Shown here in pieces: positions 50,412 through 59,828 of a stretch of DNA of 64,000 bases (position 1 is its first letter; each line of letters opens with the position of its first letter). Origin of the DNA: CAIVVT01 sp963823095. GTDB lineage: Bacteria; Acidobacteriota; Terriglobia; Bryobacterales; Bryobacteraceae. The stretch lies in NCBI GenBank assembly GCA_963823095.1, contig CAWGKI010000030.1, positions 124,001 to 188,000 of the forward strand, read 5' to 3'. Under the pieces are notes generated by a model. That model saw nothing but the letters and a program-made list of their open reading frames with translations, did no database searches and was not told the origin of the DNA. Both the position numbers and the translations under genes were made by a program.

Positions 50412-51029
50412 ATGCGCTCCGACCTGGCCGACGACATATTACGGCTCACCGCCGAGCACTTGATGCTGGTGGGCAGCGCCATGCTGATAGCGATCCTGAT
50501 CGGCGTTCCCCTGGGAATCCTGCTGACCCGGCGCCCGGGTGCGCGGCGGTGGGCGCTGGGACTGGCGAGCGTGATGCAGACCGTACCGAGCCTGGCATTG
50601 TTCGGATTCCTGATTCCGATCCCATTGATTGGCGGGATCGGCCAGCGCACGGTGATTGTTTCTCTCGTCCTGTACGCCCTTCTGCCCATCCTCCGGAATA
50701 CCTTCGTCGGAATTATCAGCGTCGATCCCGCGGTGTGCGAATCGGCGGTTGCCATGGGGATGACCGATCGCCAGTTGCTTAGCCAGGTGCAGTTGCCGCT
50801 GGCCGCACGGACCATCATCGCTGGCATTCGGGTCGCCACCGTCACGACAATCGGAACGGCGACCATAGCCGCGGCGATTGGTGGCGGCGGGCTTGGCGTT
50901 TTCATTTTCCGTGGAGTCGCCTCCGTCGACACCACACAAATCCTGGCGGGCGCGATTCCGTCGGCAGTCCTGGCGCTGCTTGCAGATTGGGCTCTGGGAT
51001 GGGTCGAGCGCAAACTCTCGCCGGCTTGA
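50412..51029 (+). CDS. OpuC-type ABC transporter permease
   Basis: A 205-residue inner-membrane permease with five to six helices and the binding-protein-dependent loop 'AVAMGMTDRQLLSQVQLPLA'. 'GIPLGILLTRRPGARR'-like N-terminal helices and 'GTATIAAAIGGGGLGVFIFR' are typical of ProW/OpuCB/OpuBB. In known ergothioneine importers of the EgtUV class the permease is fused to the binding domain; here the permease ends normally and a separate binding-protein gene begins inside its 3' end at 50999. It starts eight bases after the ATPase gene. Confidence 0.85.
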   Translation: MRSDLADDILRLTAEHLMLVGSAMLIAILIGVPLGILLTRRPGARRWALGLASVMQTVPSLALFGFLIPIPLIGGIGQRTVIVSLVLYALLPILRNTFVGIISVDPAVCESAVAMGMTDRQLLSQVQLPLAARTIIAGIRVATVTTIGTATIAAAIGGGGLGVFIFRGVASVDTTQILAGAIPSAVLALLADWALGWVERKLSPA

Positions 51030-51115
51030 TGGCTTTGCTCGCGTTGGGCGGCTGCTCGCCATCGGGGATGAAGTGCCCCATCGGGGTTGGATCGAAGAAT
51101 TTCACCGAGCGGGTT
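50999..51115 (+). pseudogene. Truncated substrate-binding lipoprotein of the OpuC-type ABC system
   Basis: From ATG 50999, overlapping the end of the permease gene by 31 bases as is usual for such operons, the frame encodes a lipoprotein signal ('LAGLMALLALGGCS') and then 'PIGVGSKNFTE', the conserved opening of OpuC/ProX-type binding proteins. Similarity stops after 'TERVL' near 51113; the frame runs on only to 51199 with unrelated residues, whereas a full protein would be ~280-300 residues. The rest is deleted, leaving the ABC importer without its own binding protein. Confidence 0.75.
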
Positions 51116-51408
51116 CTACCCCCTGCTTCCGTCTTGAAATCGTTCCGGAATTTTCGTACATTGTGTAAATCAGAGTCAGTCTCTGTCTCCCGCCGATGAA
51201 ACCCGACGCTCACAATCCGCAGGCCATTGATGCTCCGGCGAGCTTCAATCCGTATGCGGTCTTCGCGTTCCGGGTTGCGGCTGTCCACGTTGGCCCAGTC
51301 ATCGAACGCACCTTTAGTTGCACGATGATTTCGCGCTAACTGGATCCTTCGCCGCAGCGCTACCGACCAACCGCAATTCTTTTTCTTCGCGTCGAGGAGA
51401 CGCGTCCT
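51116..51408. other. Intergenic stretch after the binding-protein break
   Basis: About 290 bases with no recognisable gene. It probably contains the deletion junction of the binding protein and the MATE promoter. The last ~30 bases carry GAGGAG, the ribosome site of the MATE gene. Confidence 0.4.
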
Positions 51409-52830
51409 ATGACGACAGCCGCAAAGGCCGTTAGGCAGGAAACCCGCATCGCTTTCTGGCGCTCGCTGCTGGAAGCGATTCGAGGCACACATCAGGACTT
51501 CACCGAGGGCTCCATCAGCCGGGCCATCTTTTTGCTGGCGACGCCCATGGTCCTCGAGATGTGCATGGAGTCTCTGTTTGCGATCGTCGACATATTCTGG
51601 GTCACGCGCATTGGAGCGAATGCGGTGGCGACGGTGGGGCTGACCGAGTCGATCCTGACGCTCGTATACTCGGTGGCCATCGGTGTCAGCATGTCGGCCA
51701 CCGCGATGGTCGCCCGCCGAACCGGTGAGAAGAATGCCCCGGCCGCGACGACAGCCGCCATGCAAGCCATCTTTCTCGGCATCTTCATGGCGCTGCTCAT
51801 GGGCGTGCCCAGTTGCATCCTGGCGCCGCAGCTTCTTTCCTGGATGGGCGGCTCGCCGGAGCTGGTGCGGACGGGATCGCATTATTCGGCCATCGTGTTC
51901 GGCGGCTGCATAAGCGTCCTGCTGTTGTTCCTCAACAACGCCATTTTTCGCGGCGCCGGCGACGCGGCCGTCGCGATGCGCGTCTTATGGGTGGCGAATC
52001 TCATCAACCTCGCACTCGACCCATGCCTGATCTTCGGCCTGGGCCCATTCCCGAGGCTCGGCGTGACGGGAGCCGCTGTCGCGACACTGACGGGCCGCTC
52101 CTGCGGCGTACTCTATCAATTCTGGCTGCTGTTCCGGGGCACGGGCCGCATCCGGCTGCGCATGGGGGATGTCCGGCTCGTGCCGCCAATCATCCTTTCA
52201 CTCGCCCGCGTATCGATCACGGGCATTCTCCAGTTCGCCGTCGCCCATGTGAGCTGGATCGCACTGGTCCGCATGATCAGCACCTTCGGCAATGTCGCCG
52301 TGGCCGGTTACACGGTCGGCATCCGCGTGTTCTCGTTCTTCCTGCTGCCCTCCTGGGGACTGAGCGGGGCTGCGGCGACGATGGTTGGCCAGAATCTCGG
52401 GGCGAAGAAACCCGACAGGGCCGAGCGCGCGGTCTATCTCACGGGGCTCTACAATCTGATTCTGCTCGGCGTGGTTGCCGTGGCGTTCATCGTGTTTCCG
52501 CGGGCGATCGTGGCGCCATTTGCTTCCGACCCGGCCGTGGCAGACTACGCGGCAGACATGCTGCGGATCCTCGGCTATGGCAACTTCGCTTACGGATTTG
52601 CCATGGTCCTGATCCAGGCATTCAACGGAGCGGGGGACACCGTTACGCCGACAATCGTCGCGGTGATCGGTTTCTGGATGGTGGAAATCCCGGTTGCGTG
52701 GCTGCTGGCGTATCCGATGCACATGCAGGTCCGCGGCGTCTTTGCCGCCATTCCAATCGGGGAGACAGTGTATGCCGCAATCGGCGTGGGCATGTTCCTG
52801 CGCGGGACATGGAAGACACGGCGAATTTGA
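51409..52830 (+). CDS. MATE family efflux transporter
   Basis: A 473-residue, 12-helix multidrug/toxin exporter made of two related halves: 'SISRAIFLLATPMVLEMCME' with 'DIFWVTRIGANAVATVGLTE' in the first, and 'GLSGAAATMVGQNLGAKKPD' with 'NFAYGFAMVLIQAFNGAGDT' in the second. It is likely driven by Na+ or H+; the substrate is unknown. ATG 51409 has GAGGAG at ten bases. A single gene downstream of the ergothioneine region. Confidence 0.88.
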   Translation: MTTAAKAVRQETRIAFWRSLLEAIRGTHQDFTEGSISRAIFLLATPMVLEMCMESLFAIVDIFWVTRIGANAVATVGLTESILTLVYSVAIGVSMSATAMVARRTGEKNAPAATTAAMQAIFLGIFMALLMGVPSCILAPQLLSWMGGSPELVRTGSHYSAIVFGGCISVLLLFLNNAIFRGAGDAAVAMRVLWVANLINLALDPCLIFGLGPFPRLGVTGAAVATLTGRSCGVLYQFWLLFRGTGRIRLRMGDVRLVPPIILSLARVSITGILQFAVAHVSWIALVRMISTFGNVAVAGYTVGIRVFSFFLLPSWGLSGAAATMVGQNLGAKKPDRAERAVYLTGLYNLILLGVVAVAFIVFPRAIVAPFASDPAVADYAADMLRILGYGNFAYGFAMVLIQAFNGAGDTVTPTIVAVIGFWMVEIPVAWLLAYPMHMQVRGVFAAIPIGETVYAAIGVGMFLRGTWKTRRI

Positions 52831-52977
52831 ACGGATGCATCGAAAAACGAGTTCTCCAGCGTTGCCGGCACACCCATGGGGAGCTGAGGCCACGCGCGAT
52901 GGATTCCGCGCGGCCGTGCCCCGCTGTCGGGCCGCATTCCGTACAGCGCGACAGGGGTGCCGGACGTTCGGCGGCGC

Positions 52978-54621
52978 TCAATTAAGCGCCTCCAGGATCC
53001 GCATCGCCGCATTGCGTCCGTTGATGGCGATGACACTGCCGCCCGGATGCGTGGCCGCACCGCAAAGATACACGCCGGGCATCGGAGTGCGCGCCGGCAA
53101 ACGGCGCGACCACATGTACGGGGGCAGACATTCGCCCTGGAAAATGTGCCCGCCAGAGAGGCCGACGCGGCTCTCGATATCGGGAGGGCCCTGGGCGTTC
53201 CAGGCCACGATGGCACCCGGGAAGTTGGTGACAAAACGTCCGATGGAGGCGAGCGCGAGCTGGCCCGCTTCGTCGCGGCGGGTCTCCCAGGAGCCCTCGG
53301 CGAAGCGATAGGGCACATATTGGGAAAAGACGCTCATGACGTGGCGGCCCGGGGGCACGATGCTGCGGTCATGAGTGGTTTGAATATAAAGCTCGGTCCA
53401 GAGGCGGTCCGGGAGACGGCCTTCGCGAGACGCACGAAAGGCGTCCCTCCACTCCTGTTTCGTCAATGGAGTGTTGATCTGGCCGTAGTGATGAGGCTGG
53501 TCGATGCCGGGCCGGGCCGAGAAGTCGGGCAACTCGCTCAACAGGACATTCATCTTCAGCGTGCAGCCCTCCATGGGGATCGATTCGACCTGCGCGCGCC
53601 AGGCTGGATCGGCGTCTGAGTCAAGCAGCCGCAGCGTGGTGCGCGGGTCCGCATTGGACACAACGATGGGGGCGGCGATGCGTTCGCCGGCTTCGAGCAA
53701 TATGCCTTCGCCTGGCAGGATCCGCGCGACCTGCACGCCGCTAGCGACCACGGCGCCGAACTCGCGCGCGACGTCGCACAGCAGGAACGAGACCGTGCCG
53801 ATGCCGCCGCGAACATAGCCCCAGGCTCCAGGCGAACCGCCCAGCCGGCCGGAGGCGTGATGGAATCGGACGGACGCCGTGCCCGGATCGAATGGGCTCG
53901 CATTGGTGCCAATCACGCCCTGGCCGAGGCAGGCGATTTGAAGGCGTTCGTCAGTCAGATAGCGCTCCACGAAATCGGCCATCGACCATTCCAAGAGCAG
54001 CGCCCGCGCCTCAGTGTCGCTGCCCAGGCGCTCGAAGATTTGCAGGTCGGAGGGCGGCTCGCCAATCCACAGATCGCGAGGACCGTCCGGGCGAAGCGCG
54101 TCGCGCAGACGGCGAATGACGTCGCACATGGCCAGCCAGCCGGTCACATCGCCCGGAGCAAAGCGACGGATCTCGGCTTCGCAGCGTTCGTCGTTATCGT
54201 AAAGCTGGACACTCGAGCCGTCTTCGAACGGAATGAAGCAGCCGTTGGAGGCAGGCGTCCAACGATAGCCGCGAGAGGGGAGCTTCAGCTCCGCAATCAC
54301 CAACGGATGCAGCAATCCGGCGAGGTAGGCACACGGCGAAACGAAGACGCCCGGCCAAGGCTCTTCCGTGGTGCAAGCTCCGCCGACGCGGTCGCGGGCT
54401 TCCAGGACGAGCACGCGCTTGCCTGCACGGGCGAGATAGGCGGCGCAAGTGAGGCCGTTGTGGCCACCGCCGGTTACTATGACATCCCAACGCCGCGCGG
54501 CGAGCGACTGAACGGATTCGGGAAGACCGATGACCCCTCTGGAGGATATAGCAGATGGTTGCAGGGTTCTCTCCTCATGCCCTCGCGCCGGGCGGGGCGG
54601 CCTGGCCTCCGCATCTGGCAT
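52978..54621 (-). CDS. Phytoene-desaturase-like FAD-dependent oxidoreductase
   Basis: A ~547-residue flavoprotein. The dinucleotide-binding fold is 'WDVIVTGGGHNGLTCAAYLA' with 'VLVLEARDRVGGACTTEE' about residues 45-85. The C-terminal FAD signature is 'MPGVYLCGAATHPGGSVIAI' followed by 'NGRNAAMRIL'. It is closest in memory to PYROXD2/CrtI-like carotenoid or retinoid oxidoreductases; no carotenoid genes are adjacent. ATG 54621, a few bases after GGTGGAG, is preferred; the open frame to 54654 overlaps the stop of the TonB-receptor gene upstream. It may be co-transcribed with that receptor. Confidence 0.8.
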   Translation of the reverse strand: MPDAEARPPRPARGHEERTLQPSAISSRGVIGLPESVQSLAARRWDVIVTGGGHNGLTCAAYLARAGKRVLVLEARDRVGGACTTEEPWPGVFVSPCAYLAGLLHPLVIAELKLPSRGYRWTPASNGCFIPFEDGSSVQLYDNDERCEAEIRRFAPGDVTGWLAMCDVIRRLRDALRPDGPRDLWIGEPPSDLQIFERLGSDTEARALLLEWSMADFVERYLTDERLQIACLGQGVIGTNASPFDPGTASVRFHHASGRLGGSPGAWGYVRGGIGTVSFLLCDVAREFGAVVASGVQVARILPGEGILLEAGERIAAPIVVSNADPRTTLRLLDSDADPAWRAQVESIPMEGCTLKMNVLLSELPDFSARPGIDQPHHYGQINTPLTKQEWRDAFRASREGRLPDRLWTELYIQTTHDRSIVPPGRHVMSVFSQYVPYRFAEGSWETRRDEAGQLALASIGRFVTNFPGAIVAWNAQGPPDIESRVGLSGGHIFQGECLPPYMWSRRLPARTPMPGVYLCGAATHPGGSVIAINGRNAAMRILEALN

Positions 54622-54637
54622 GATGCTCCACCAATTC

Positions 54638-57274
54638 TCAGAAGACAAATCCAATCTTCGCCATCACCGACCGGGGCTCCAGAAAGTGCGTGCCGCTGAA
54701 GGTGGAAAGGAAGTTATATAGCGCGACCTTGTTGGTCAAGTTCGCGATGGTGACGGATGCCACGATCCGGCGCGGTCCCTCGCGGTGCAGCAGGTTATCC
54801 GTGCCGATCCCGAGATTGAAGACGTTGCGCGGCTTCACGCGATCGGGGTTATGGTCGTCCTGCTCCTGGCTCGGGAAATTCCCGTACCCGCCCTGCGGCA
54901 GTGTGATGAGCTTCGAGGTGACAGTGCCCATCGTGCCGTTGGAGTTTGTGCAGTCCGTCAGCGGATTGGCCGTTGTCGCCAAAACCCCGTTGCACGCCAG
55001 GCCGAGAGTAACCTGCTGATTGGGCGTCAGGGCAAGCGCTGCTCCCGCGTCAGGTACGCCGCTTACGACAAGTCCGCTGTCGTAGCGCCAGATCAATGAG
55101 ATCCATTCGGCGTTTCTCGGCCGTTGATAGCGGAAGTTCGCCGTCGATTGAAAAGACTGATCGTGGTCGATGCGGAACGCGCCCGGAACATTCACGTTCA
55201 GCAACCCGCCGGCTTCGGGCGGAAAATAGCGCGCCCGGTTGTGTCCAAACGTAACGTAAGCCTGGAACCCGTGGATATCTACAGTGCTGACACGCCCCGT
55301 AACGCCGTCCAGCTTCGAGTTGTGCCAGGCGATCGGGAACGTAATGGTCGAGTTGAGAAGCGTGCTGAAATCGTAGGCGTTGTGCGTGTACTTCCAGAAA
55401 TAATCGGCATCGACAAGCAGCCACTTTCCAACAGACTGCTGCAGCCCGGTGTTGAACTGATTGCGCCGGCCGGGATGAAGTGGGGCCACGCCCGTAGCTC
55501 CGAAGACGTTCTGCGCGAGGCCGCCTGTTCCGGTCGCGCTAGATAGAATCAGGTTCTCGTTGTACGGCGTCTCGAAGGTGCGCGCGTATGCGGCGCGCAA
55601 TACCGTGCCCGTCTTCTTGACGTTGTAGGAAAGTCCGAGACGTGGCTCGATGCCGTTGTCGGACACAAGACCGCGATACACGTCCGCCCGTAGTCCCACG
55701 GTCACCAACAGATTGCCGAACGTGATGGCGTCCTGAACGTAAAACGCATACTGGTTTACATTCGCGCTTCCCTGGAAGTGGAAGAGGGAGCCCGCGCGGG
55801 TCAGGTCGTACGGCAGCAGGCCGGGAGAGAAGCTCGGGTTGGCGCTGAAGCCGAGTCCCGCGCAGGCGTTGGGGTCAGTGACGGTGCTCGGCCCGGCCGC
55901 ACTGCCGTTTGCATCGACGCAAACCGGGTTGAACGCCGGGTCGGTGATTCCAAGCCCGAACTCCTCGTACAGCCGCGTCTGCTTCAGATCGATGCCGGCC
56001 TTCAGGTTGTGGCGTCCCTTAGTGAGCGAAACGTCGCTGCGAAGCCCGTAGTTCAGCAAGTGGCGATCCTGCGACTGCGTCGCCGGCGTGTCGGCGAAGA
56101 CATTCGAGCTCGGATAGTAGATGAACTGGTCCTTGCGGATGTAAGGATTCACAGTCAACAAGACGCTCGGGCCGAAGGTGTGCTGATAACCCGGCGCGAT
56201 GTTCCAGGTCAGCACGCGCTGCTTCTGGTCCTGGCTGAGTTGATCGTAGTCGTTCGGAATCTGGATCCAGTTGCGCGCCGCGAACAGGTTCAGGTGCAGG
56301 ACGTCTCTGGGCGTGAGGTCAAAGTCCAGCCGGTCAAAAATGCTCTGGTTATTGCCTTTGTCATGGATCGGCATCAGTTCGGGCGTATCGAGGAAGCGGC
56401 CGCTCCGAGTGCCGTCCAGCGCGAGAAAGTTACCGAACTTGTTGTTGCCCCACCCGAGACCGATGCCGCTCGTCACCGTTCCAAAGCTGCCGTAGCTCGT
56501 GTCCACATTGCCGAACAACTTACCTGCCCCCAAGCCGGATCGCGTCGTAATCTGGGCGATCAGGCTGCTCTTGTCCCCGAACTCCGCGTTGGGCGTCCCG
56601 GTAATGACCTCCATGCTTTCGATCGCGCTGGTCGGCAGTTGTGTCGAGAAGACCTTGCTCTGCTGATCGCTGATCGGCTGTCCGTCAATCACCATGGATG
56701 ACTGCGCGTGGTCGCCGAGCGGGTGGAATAGTCCATTGGCGTCCGCCGCCACGCCGCCAGTGCCGAACGTGATTGCGTCGCTCAGGCCCCCGGCCGGGTT
56801 GACCGACGGCAGCCTGAGCATGAGTTTCCGATCTACATCGACGTGATCGGTGGGCACGTTTTCCAGCATGTCGGCGCCCGCGCCTTCCACGGTCAGTGTG
56901 GTGGTGGAACCCGCGAGGGCCAGCGCGACCTTAAGTTGAACCGGGATTGAGTTGCGGATCGTTACATCTTGCTCGAAGCTCGCGAACCCCGGCGCCTGAA
57001 CCTGGATGTGATACGGGTTGGGAGGAATGTTGCCGAGTTTGAAGCTGCCGTCGGTATCTGTGAGCAGACTCTGCTTATACCCTGACAGCGGGTTGCGCAG
57101 TTCCACGTGAGCTTTCGCAACCACGGCGCCTGATGGATCGTGCACGACACCCTCAATCGTCCCGGCATTACCGAGCGATTGAGCGCGGAGCGTTGACGGC
57201 GCCGATAGGGAGAATGCAGCCACTGCGATCAGGCGCACAGCGATAGCGCCGATCCCAGCCCAGTTTGCGTTCAT
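54638..57274 (-). CDS. TonB-dependent receptor with carboxypeptidase-regulatory-like N-terminal domain
   Basis: An 878-residue outer-membrane protein. The signal peptide ends 'STLRAQ' (ATG 57274). A CarboxypepD_reg domain follows ('TIEGVVHDPSGAVVAKAHVE', 'DGSFKLGNIPPNPYHIQVQA'), then the plug ('AITFGTGGVAADANGLFHPL', 'VITGTPNAEFGDKSSLIAQI') and a long 22-strand-type barrel ending in aromatic 'SVMAKIGFVF'. This layout is the Oar-like receptor class abundant in Acidobacteriota, used for large substrates such as oligosaccharides or peptides. The substrate is unknown. No anti-sigma pair is nearby. Confidence 0.88.
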   Translation of the reverse strand: MNANWAGIGAIAVRLIAVAAFSLSAPSTLRAQSLGNAGTIEGVVHDPSGAVVAKAHVELRNPLSGYKQSLLTDTDGSFKLGNIPPNPYHIQVQAPGFASFEQDVTIRNSIPVQLKVALALAGSTTTLTVEGAGADMLENVPTDHVDVDRKLMLRLPSVNPAGGLSDAITFGTGGVAADANGLFHPLGDHAQSSMVIDGQPISDQQSKVFSTQLPTSAIESMEVITGTPNAEFGDKSSLIAQITTRSGLGAGKLFGNVDTSYGSFGTVTSGIGLGWGNNKFGNFLALDGTRSGRFLDTPELMPIHDKGNNQSIFDRLDFDLTPRDVLHLNLFAARNWIQIPNDYDQLSQDQKQRVLTWNIAPGYQHTFGPSVLLTVNPYIRKDQFIYYPSSNVFADTPATQSQDRHLLNYGLRSDVSLTKGRHNLKAGIDLKQTRLYEEFGLGITDPAFNPVCVDANGSAAGPSTVTDPNACAGLGFSANPSFSPGLLPYDLTRAGSLFHFQGSANVNQYAFYVQDAITFGNLLVTVGLRADVYRGLVSDNGIEPRLGLSYNVKKTGTVLRAAYARTFETPYNENLILSSATGTGGLAQNVFGATGVAPLHPGRRNQFNTGLQQSVGKWLLVDADYFWKYTHNAYDFSTLLNSTITFPIAWHNSKLDGVTGRVSTVDIHGFQAYVTFGHNRARYFPPEAGGLLNVNVPGAFRIDHDQSFQSTANFRYQRPRNAEWISLIWRYDSGLVVSGVPDAGAALALTPNQQVTLGLACNGVLATTANPLTDCTNSNGTMGTVTSKLITLPQGGYGNFPSQEQDDHNPDRVKPRNVFNLGIGTDNLLHREGPRRIVASVTIANLTNKVALYNFLSTFSGTHFLEPRSVMAKIGFVF

Positions 57275-57923
57275 ACTTTGAAAGCTCGCACGAGGAGGCC
57301 GAAGAACCTGAGCCAATTCCCACGGGCGGGCACAGATTTTCGGTGAGCGGGACGAGTTCTACGCCAAGCGGAACGTAACATTCGCTCCCCTAGCGCAGTC
57401 GAAGCACCTCCCGCATGAGGCATTCCCTTGCTGCAAGCGACCCTCGGCAGGGTGGGGCAAGTGGTCTCCGACGGATTGCGCGTATCCAATTACCGTCTTG
57501 CCGGCCTGATGCCGTTGTTGCCGTCCGCCCTATCTCAGCGGCCCGCTAGTTCAGGTAACTCGACCGCTTGCCGCCCTGGCCTGCCCGCCCTTGGGAATCC
57601 GTGCACGACTCAAGGACAATTCCCCCCAACATTTGTAGAGGTAAAGATCTGCGCGAAATCGTCAGACCATCCGCTGGTCGATTGCAGTCGGACGTCAGGC
57701 GGACACCAAATGTCGCAAGAGATTGAAATCAAAGCAGGTGTGCGCGAAGCTGGCATCCTACCGCCGAATTACCCCCGCGTGAGCGCAGTGCCAAATCGAA
57801 TCTAGCAGTTCGGTGAACTTTTAGACCTCGTAGATACCTTGCTGCGTCAACACAGCGACTCCCATCGAATTGCTGCTTGCGCCGGATGGGATCGGTCAAC
57901 CGGAGCATGGCGTCCGAAGGGGC
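57275..57923. other. Intergenic stretch without a supported gene
   Basis: About 650 bases between the receptor start and the ThyX-like gene end. A 125-codon plus-strand frame (57428-57805) has no ribosome site or recognisable domain. No repeat or hairpin stands out. It must contain the receptor promoter. Confidence 0.4.
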
Positions 57924-59363
57924 TCAGCGGACCAGCGGATCCTCGATCCAGGGCGGCGTGGCATCGATCAGCCGGCCGAGTTCCGGGTCCACCTCTTGCA
58001 TGCGCAGCTTCATCTGCCACGCGATTTCGCGGTAGCTGAAGTGGCCCTTCACGCCGCTGCGCAGCTTCGAAATATACTCCGCCTCGGCGAAATCCATCTT
58101 GAACAGGAATCGCGAACGTGCCCCAAACGCGGTCAGATACTCGCGTCCTGGCGCGCTAAGGTGCGCTGCGGCGGCCTGGGCTTCCTTCATAGCGCTTTGG
58201 AACAAATCGTTCGCGCCGGACTCGACGATCGCGGCGGGCGTCTCCCAGCCGTGTGCCCAAGTGTAGTCCTGCCGGAATTGCTGGCAGCGGCGATGACGGT
58301 GCAGGTCGCGGTATGCCCCGATGTCGATGGTCATGTCATAGACGTACGGGCCACCGCGAAACTCGCGTAGCAGTTCGTCGCGTCGCGACTTCCCGGCGAC
58401 GGCCACGCCCAGCACTTCCTCGAGACGTGTGCGAGGCCACGAACATGCCAATTCGTACAGCTCCCGATACGGCCGCGTCGTCGCTGTGTAAAGCAGCGTC
58501 GCTACGATGTCGGCCAGCGTGTCCGTCGCTTTCACCAAATCCACCGCCGGAGGTGCCAGGCCCGCGGGAGCCGGCAGATTCTGCTCGGCCCAGAGCTTCA
58601 CAGCCGCGCGCGCCTGCGCGGGGTATGGATCGGGATCCACGTATTTTGCGAGCGTCGGCGCGACGGGTTCGCCCGCTTCGTCTTCTCTCAAAGACACGTG
58701 AGGGGGCCGCGCGCAGGCCTCGGCGGCTTCGCGTCCCAGATCGCGCAGTTCGGCGTACGGCGAAGCCTTCCAGCGCCGGATCTGCCGCTCCATGGTGCGA
58801 ATGCTCGTGACCTGGCCGACGCCCGTCGGAATGCCCAGGAACAGCAGATAGCGGGCCACGTCGAACGCCCTCGCGGCGATGTTGCGTTTGTAGGCGTCCG
58901 GCTTCATCGAGTCGGGACGCGGCAGTTTTTCCGTCAGGTACGCGGCGACCTTCTCGTGAGTGGCTCGGTAGGCAGCCAAGAGCTTTGCGCCTGCGTCGCG
59001 GTAGATCGCCGCTTCCGCCTCCGGCAGTTCGGAAGGCACGACGAAGCCCGACCGCGAGAAATCCTGGTAGCGCGACGAGCGGGCCTGCCCATCCCACAGG
59101 GCTTCGTCCTCAATCTCTATGGCGGCGACCTCGGAAACGCCTTCAAAGCAGACGGCCATATGCCCCAGGTCCGCGATGGAAGCGTGCCCATATTGAAAGT
59201 AGAAGCTCTCCAGGAACTTCGACGAATCGTGACCGCGCACCCAGGCCAGCGAGTTCTGGATGGAGTCGGGCGAGCGGCTATAGCGAGCCAGAGCATAGGC
59301 GAGCTTTTCCGGCGGCAGGGGCCCGACCGTGAAAACGCGAGTAGGTGAAGTTGGTTCGGCCAA
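57924..59363 (-). CDS. Tandem ThyX-like protein (two FAD-dependent thymidylate-synthase folds)
   Basis: A 479-residue protein, twice the usual ThyX length. The first half has ThyX-type phrases 'KFLESFYFQYGHASIADLGH' and 'QARSSRYQDFSRSGFVVP'. The second has 'DIGAYRDLHRHRRCQQFRQD' and 'GHFSYREIAWQMKLRMQEVD'. The canonical R-H-R-x7-S signature for dUMP/FAD binding is not intact in either half (SSRYQDF; RHRRCQQFRQDY), so thymidylate synthesis is doubtful. It may be a pseudoenzyme or act on another substrate. The start is TTG 59363 with a weak ribosome site, 22 bases from the divergent dut gene. Confidence 0.75.
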   Translation of the reverse strand: MAEPTSPTRVFTVGPLPPEKLAYALARYSRSPDSIQNSLAWVRGHDSSKFLESFYFQYGHASIADLGHMAVCFEGVSEVAAIEIEDEALWDGQARSSRYQDFSRSGFVVPSELPEAEAAIYRDAGAKLLAAYRATHEKVAAYLTEKLPRPDSMKPDAYKRNIAARAFDVARYLLFLGIPTGVGQVTSIRTMERQIRRWKASPYAELRDLGREAAEACARPPHVSLREDEAGEPVAPTLAKYVDPDPYPAQARAAVKLWAEQNLPAPAGLAPPAVDLVKATDTLADIVATLLYTATTRPYRELYELACSWPRTRLEEVLGVAVAGKSRRDELLREFRGGPYVYDMTIDIGAYRDLHRHRRCQQFRQDYTWAHGWETPAAIVESGANDLFQSAMKEAQAAAAHLSAPGREYLTAFGARSRFLFKMDFAEAEYISKLRSGVKGHFSYREIAWQMKLRMQEVDPELGRLIDATPPWIEDPLVR

Positions 59364-59385
59364 ACCGTTATCATAACGGGTTCAC

Positions 59386-59817
59386 ATGAAGATTCGCGTC
59401 AAGCTCCTCCATCCCGCTGCGCAACTGCCCGCTTACGCCCATGGTCCCGCCGAAGACGCGGGGCTTGACATTTGTGCCGTCGAAGATGCGCTGCTTCAGC
59501 CGAACGTACCGCTGGCCGTCGCTACCGGGCTGGCGCTGGAGATTCCTCCCGGTTACGAGGCGCAGATTCGCCCGCGGAGTGGCCTCGCTTTGAGGCATGC
59601 CATCACGCTGCCCAACTCGCCGGCCACCATCGATCCCGGCTATCGGGGAGAACTCAAAGTGATTCTGCTCAACCTCGGTAAGCAGGCCTACCAGGTCCAC
59701 GCGGGCGACAGGATTGCGCAAATGGTGATTGCTCGTTATGAGTCCATCGAGTGGGAAGAGAGCGATCTCGGCGAGTCTGCGAGCGGCCAGGGCGGATTTG
59801 GCTCCTCGGGACGCTGA
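59386..59817 (+). CDS. dut: dUTP diphosphatase
   Basis: A 143-residue trimeric dUTPase that turns dUTP into dUMP, protecting DNA from uracil and feeding dTMP synthesis. All five family motifs are visible: 'EDAGLDICAV' (1), 'IRPRSGLALRHAI' (2), 'NSPATIDPGYRGELKVILLN' (3), 'HAGDRIAQMVIARY' (4) and the C-terminal 'GQGGFGSSGR' (5). ATG 59386 lies back to back with the ThyX-like gene, a sensible pairing for thymidylate metabolism. Confidence 0.95.
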   Translation: MKIRVKLLHPAAQLPAYAHGPAEDAGLDICAVEDALLQPNVPLAVATGLALEIPPGYEAQIRPRSGLALRHAITLPNSPATIDPGYRGELKVILLNLGKQAYQVHAGDRIAQMVIARYESIEWEESDLGESASGQGGFGSSGR

Positions 59818-59828
59818 GGGGCATCGCA

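Noticed and set aside
50159..51013. 284-codon frame opposite the ABC genes
   Set aside because: The plus-strand ATPase and permease motifs are unambiguous; the antisense product has no recognisable domain.
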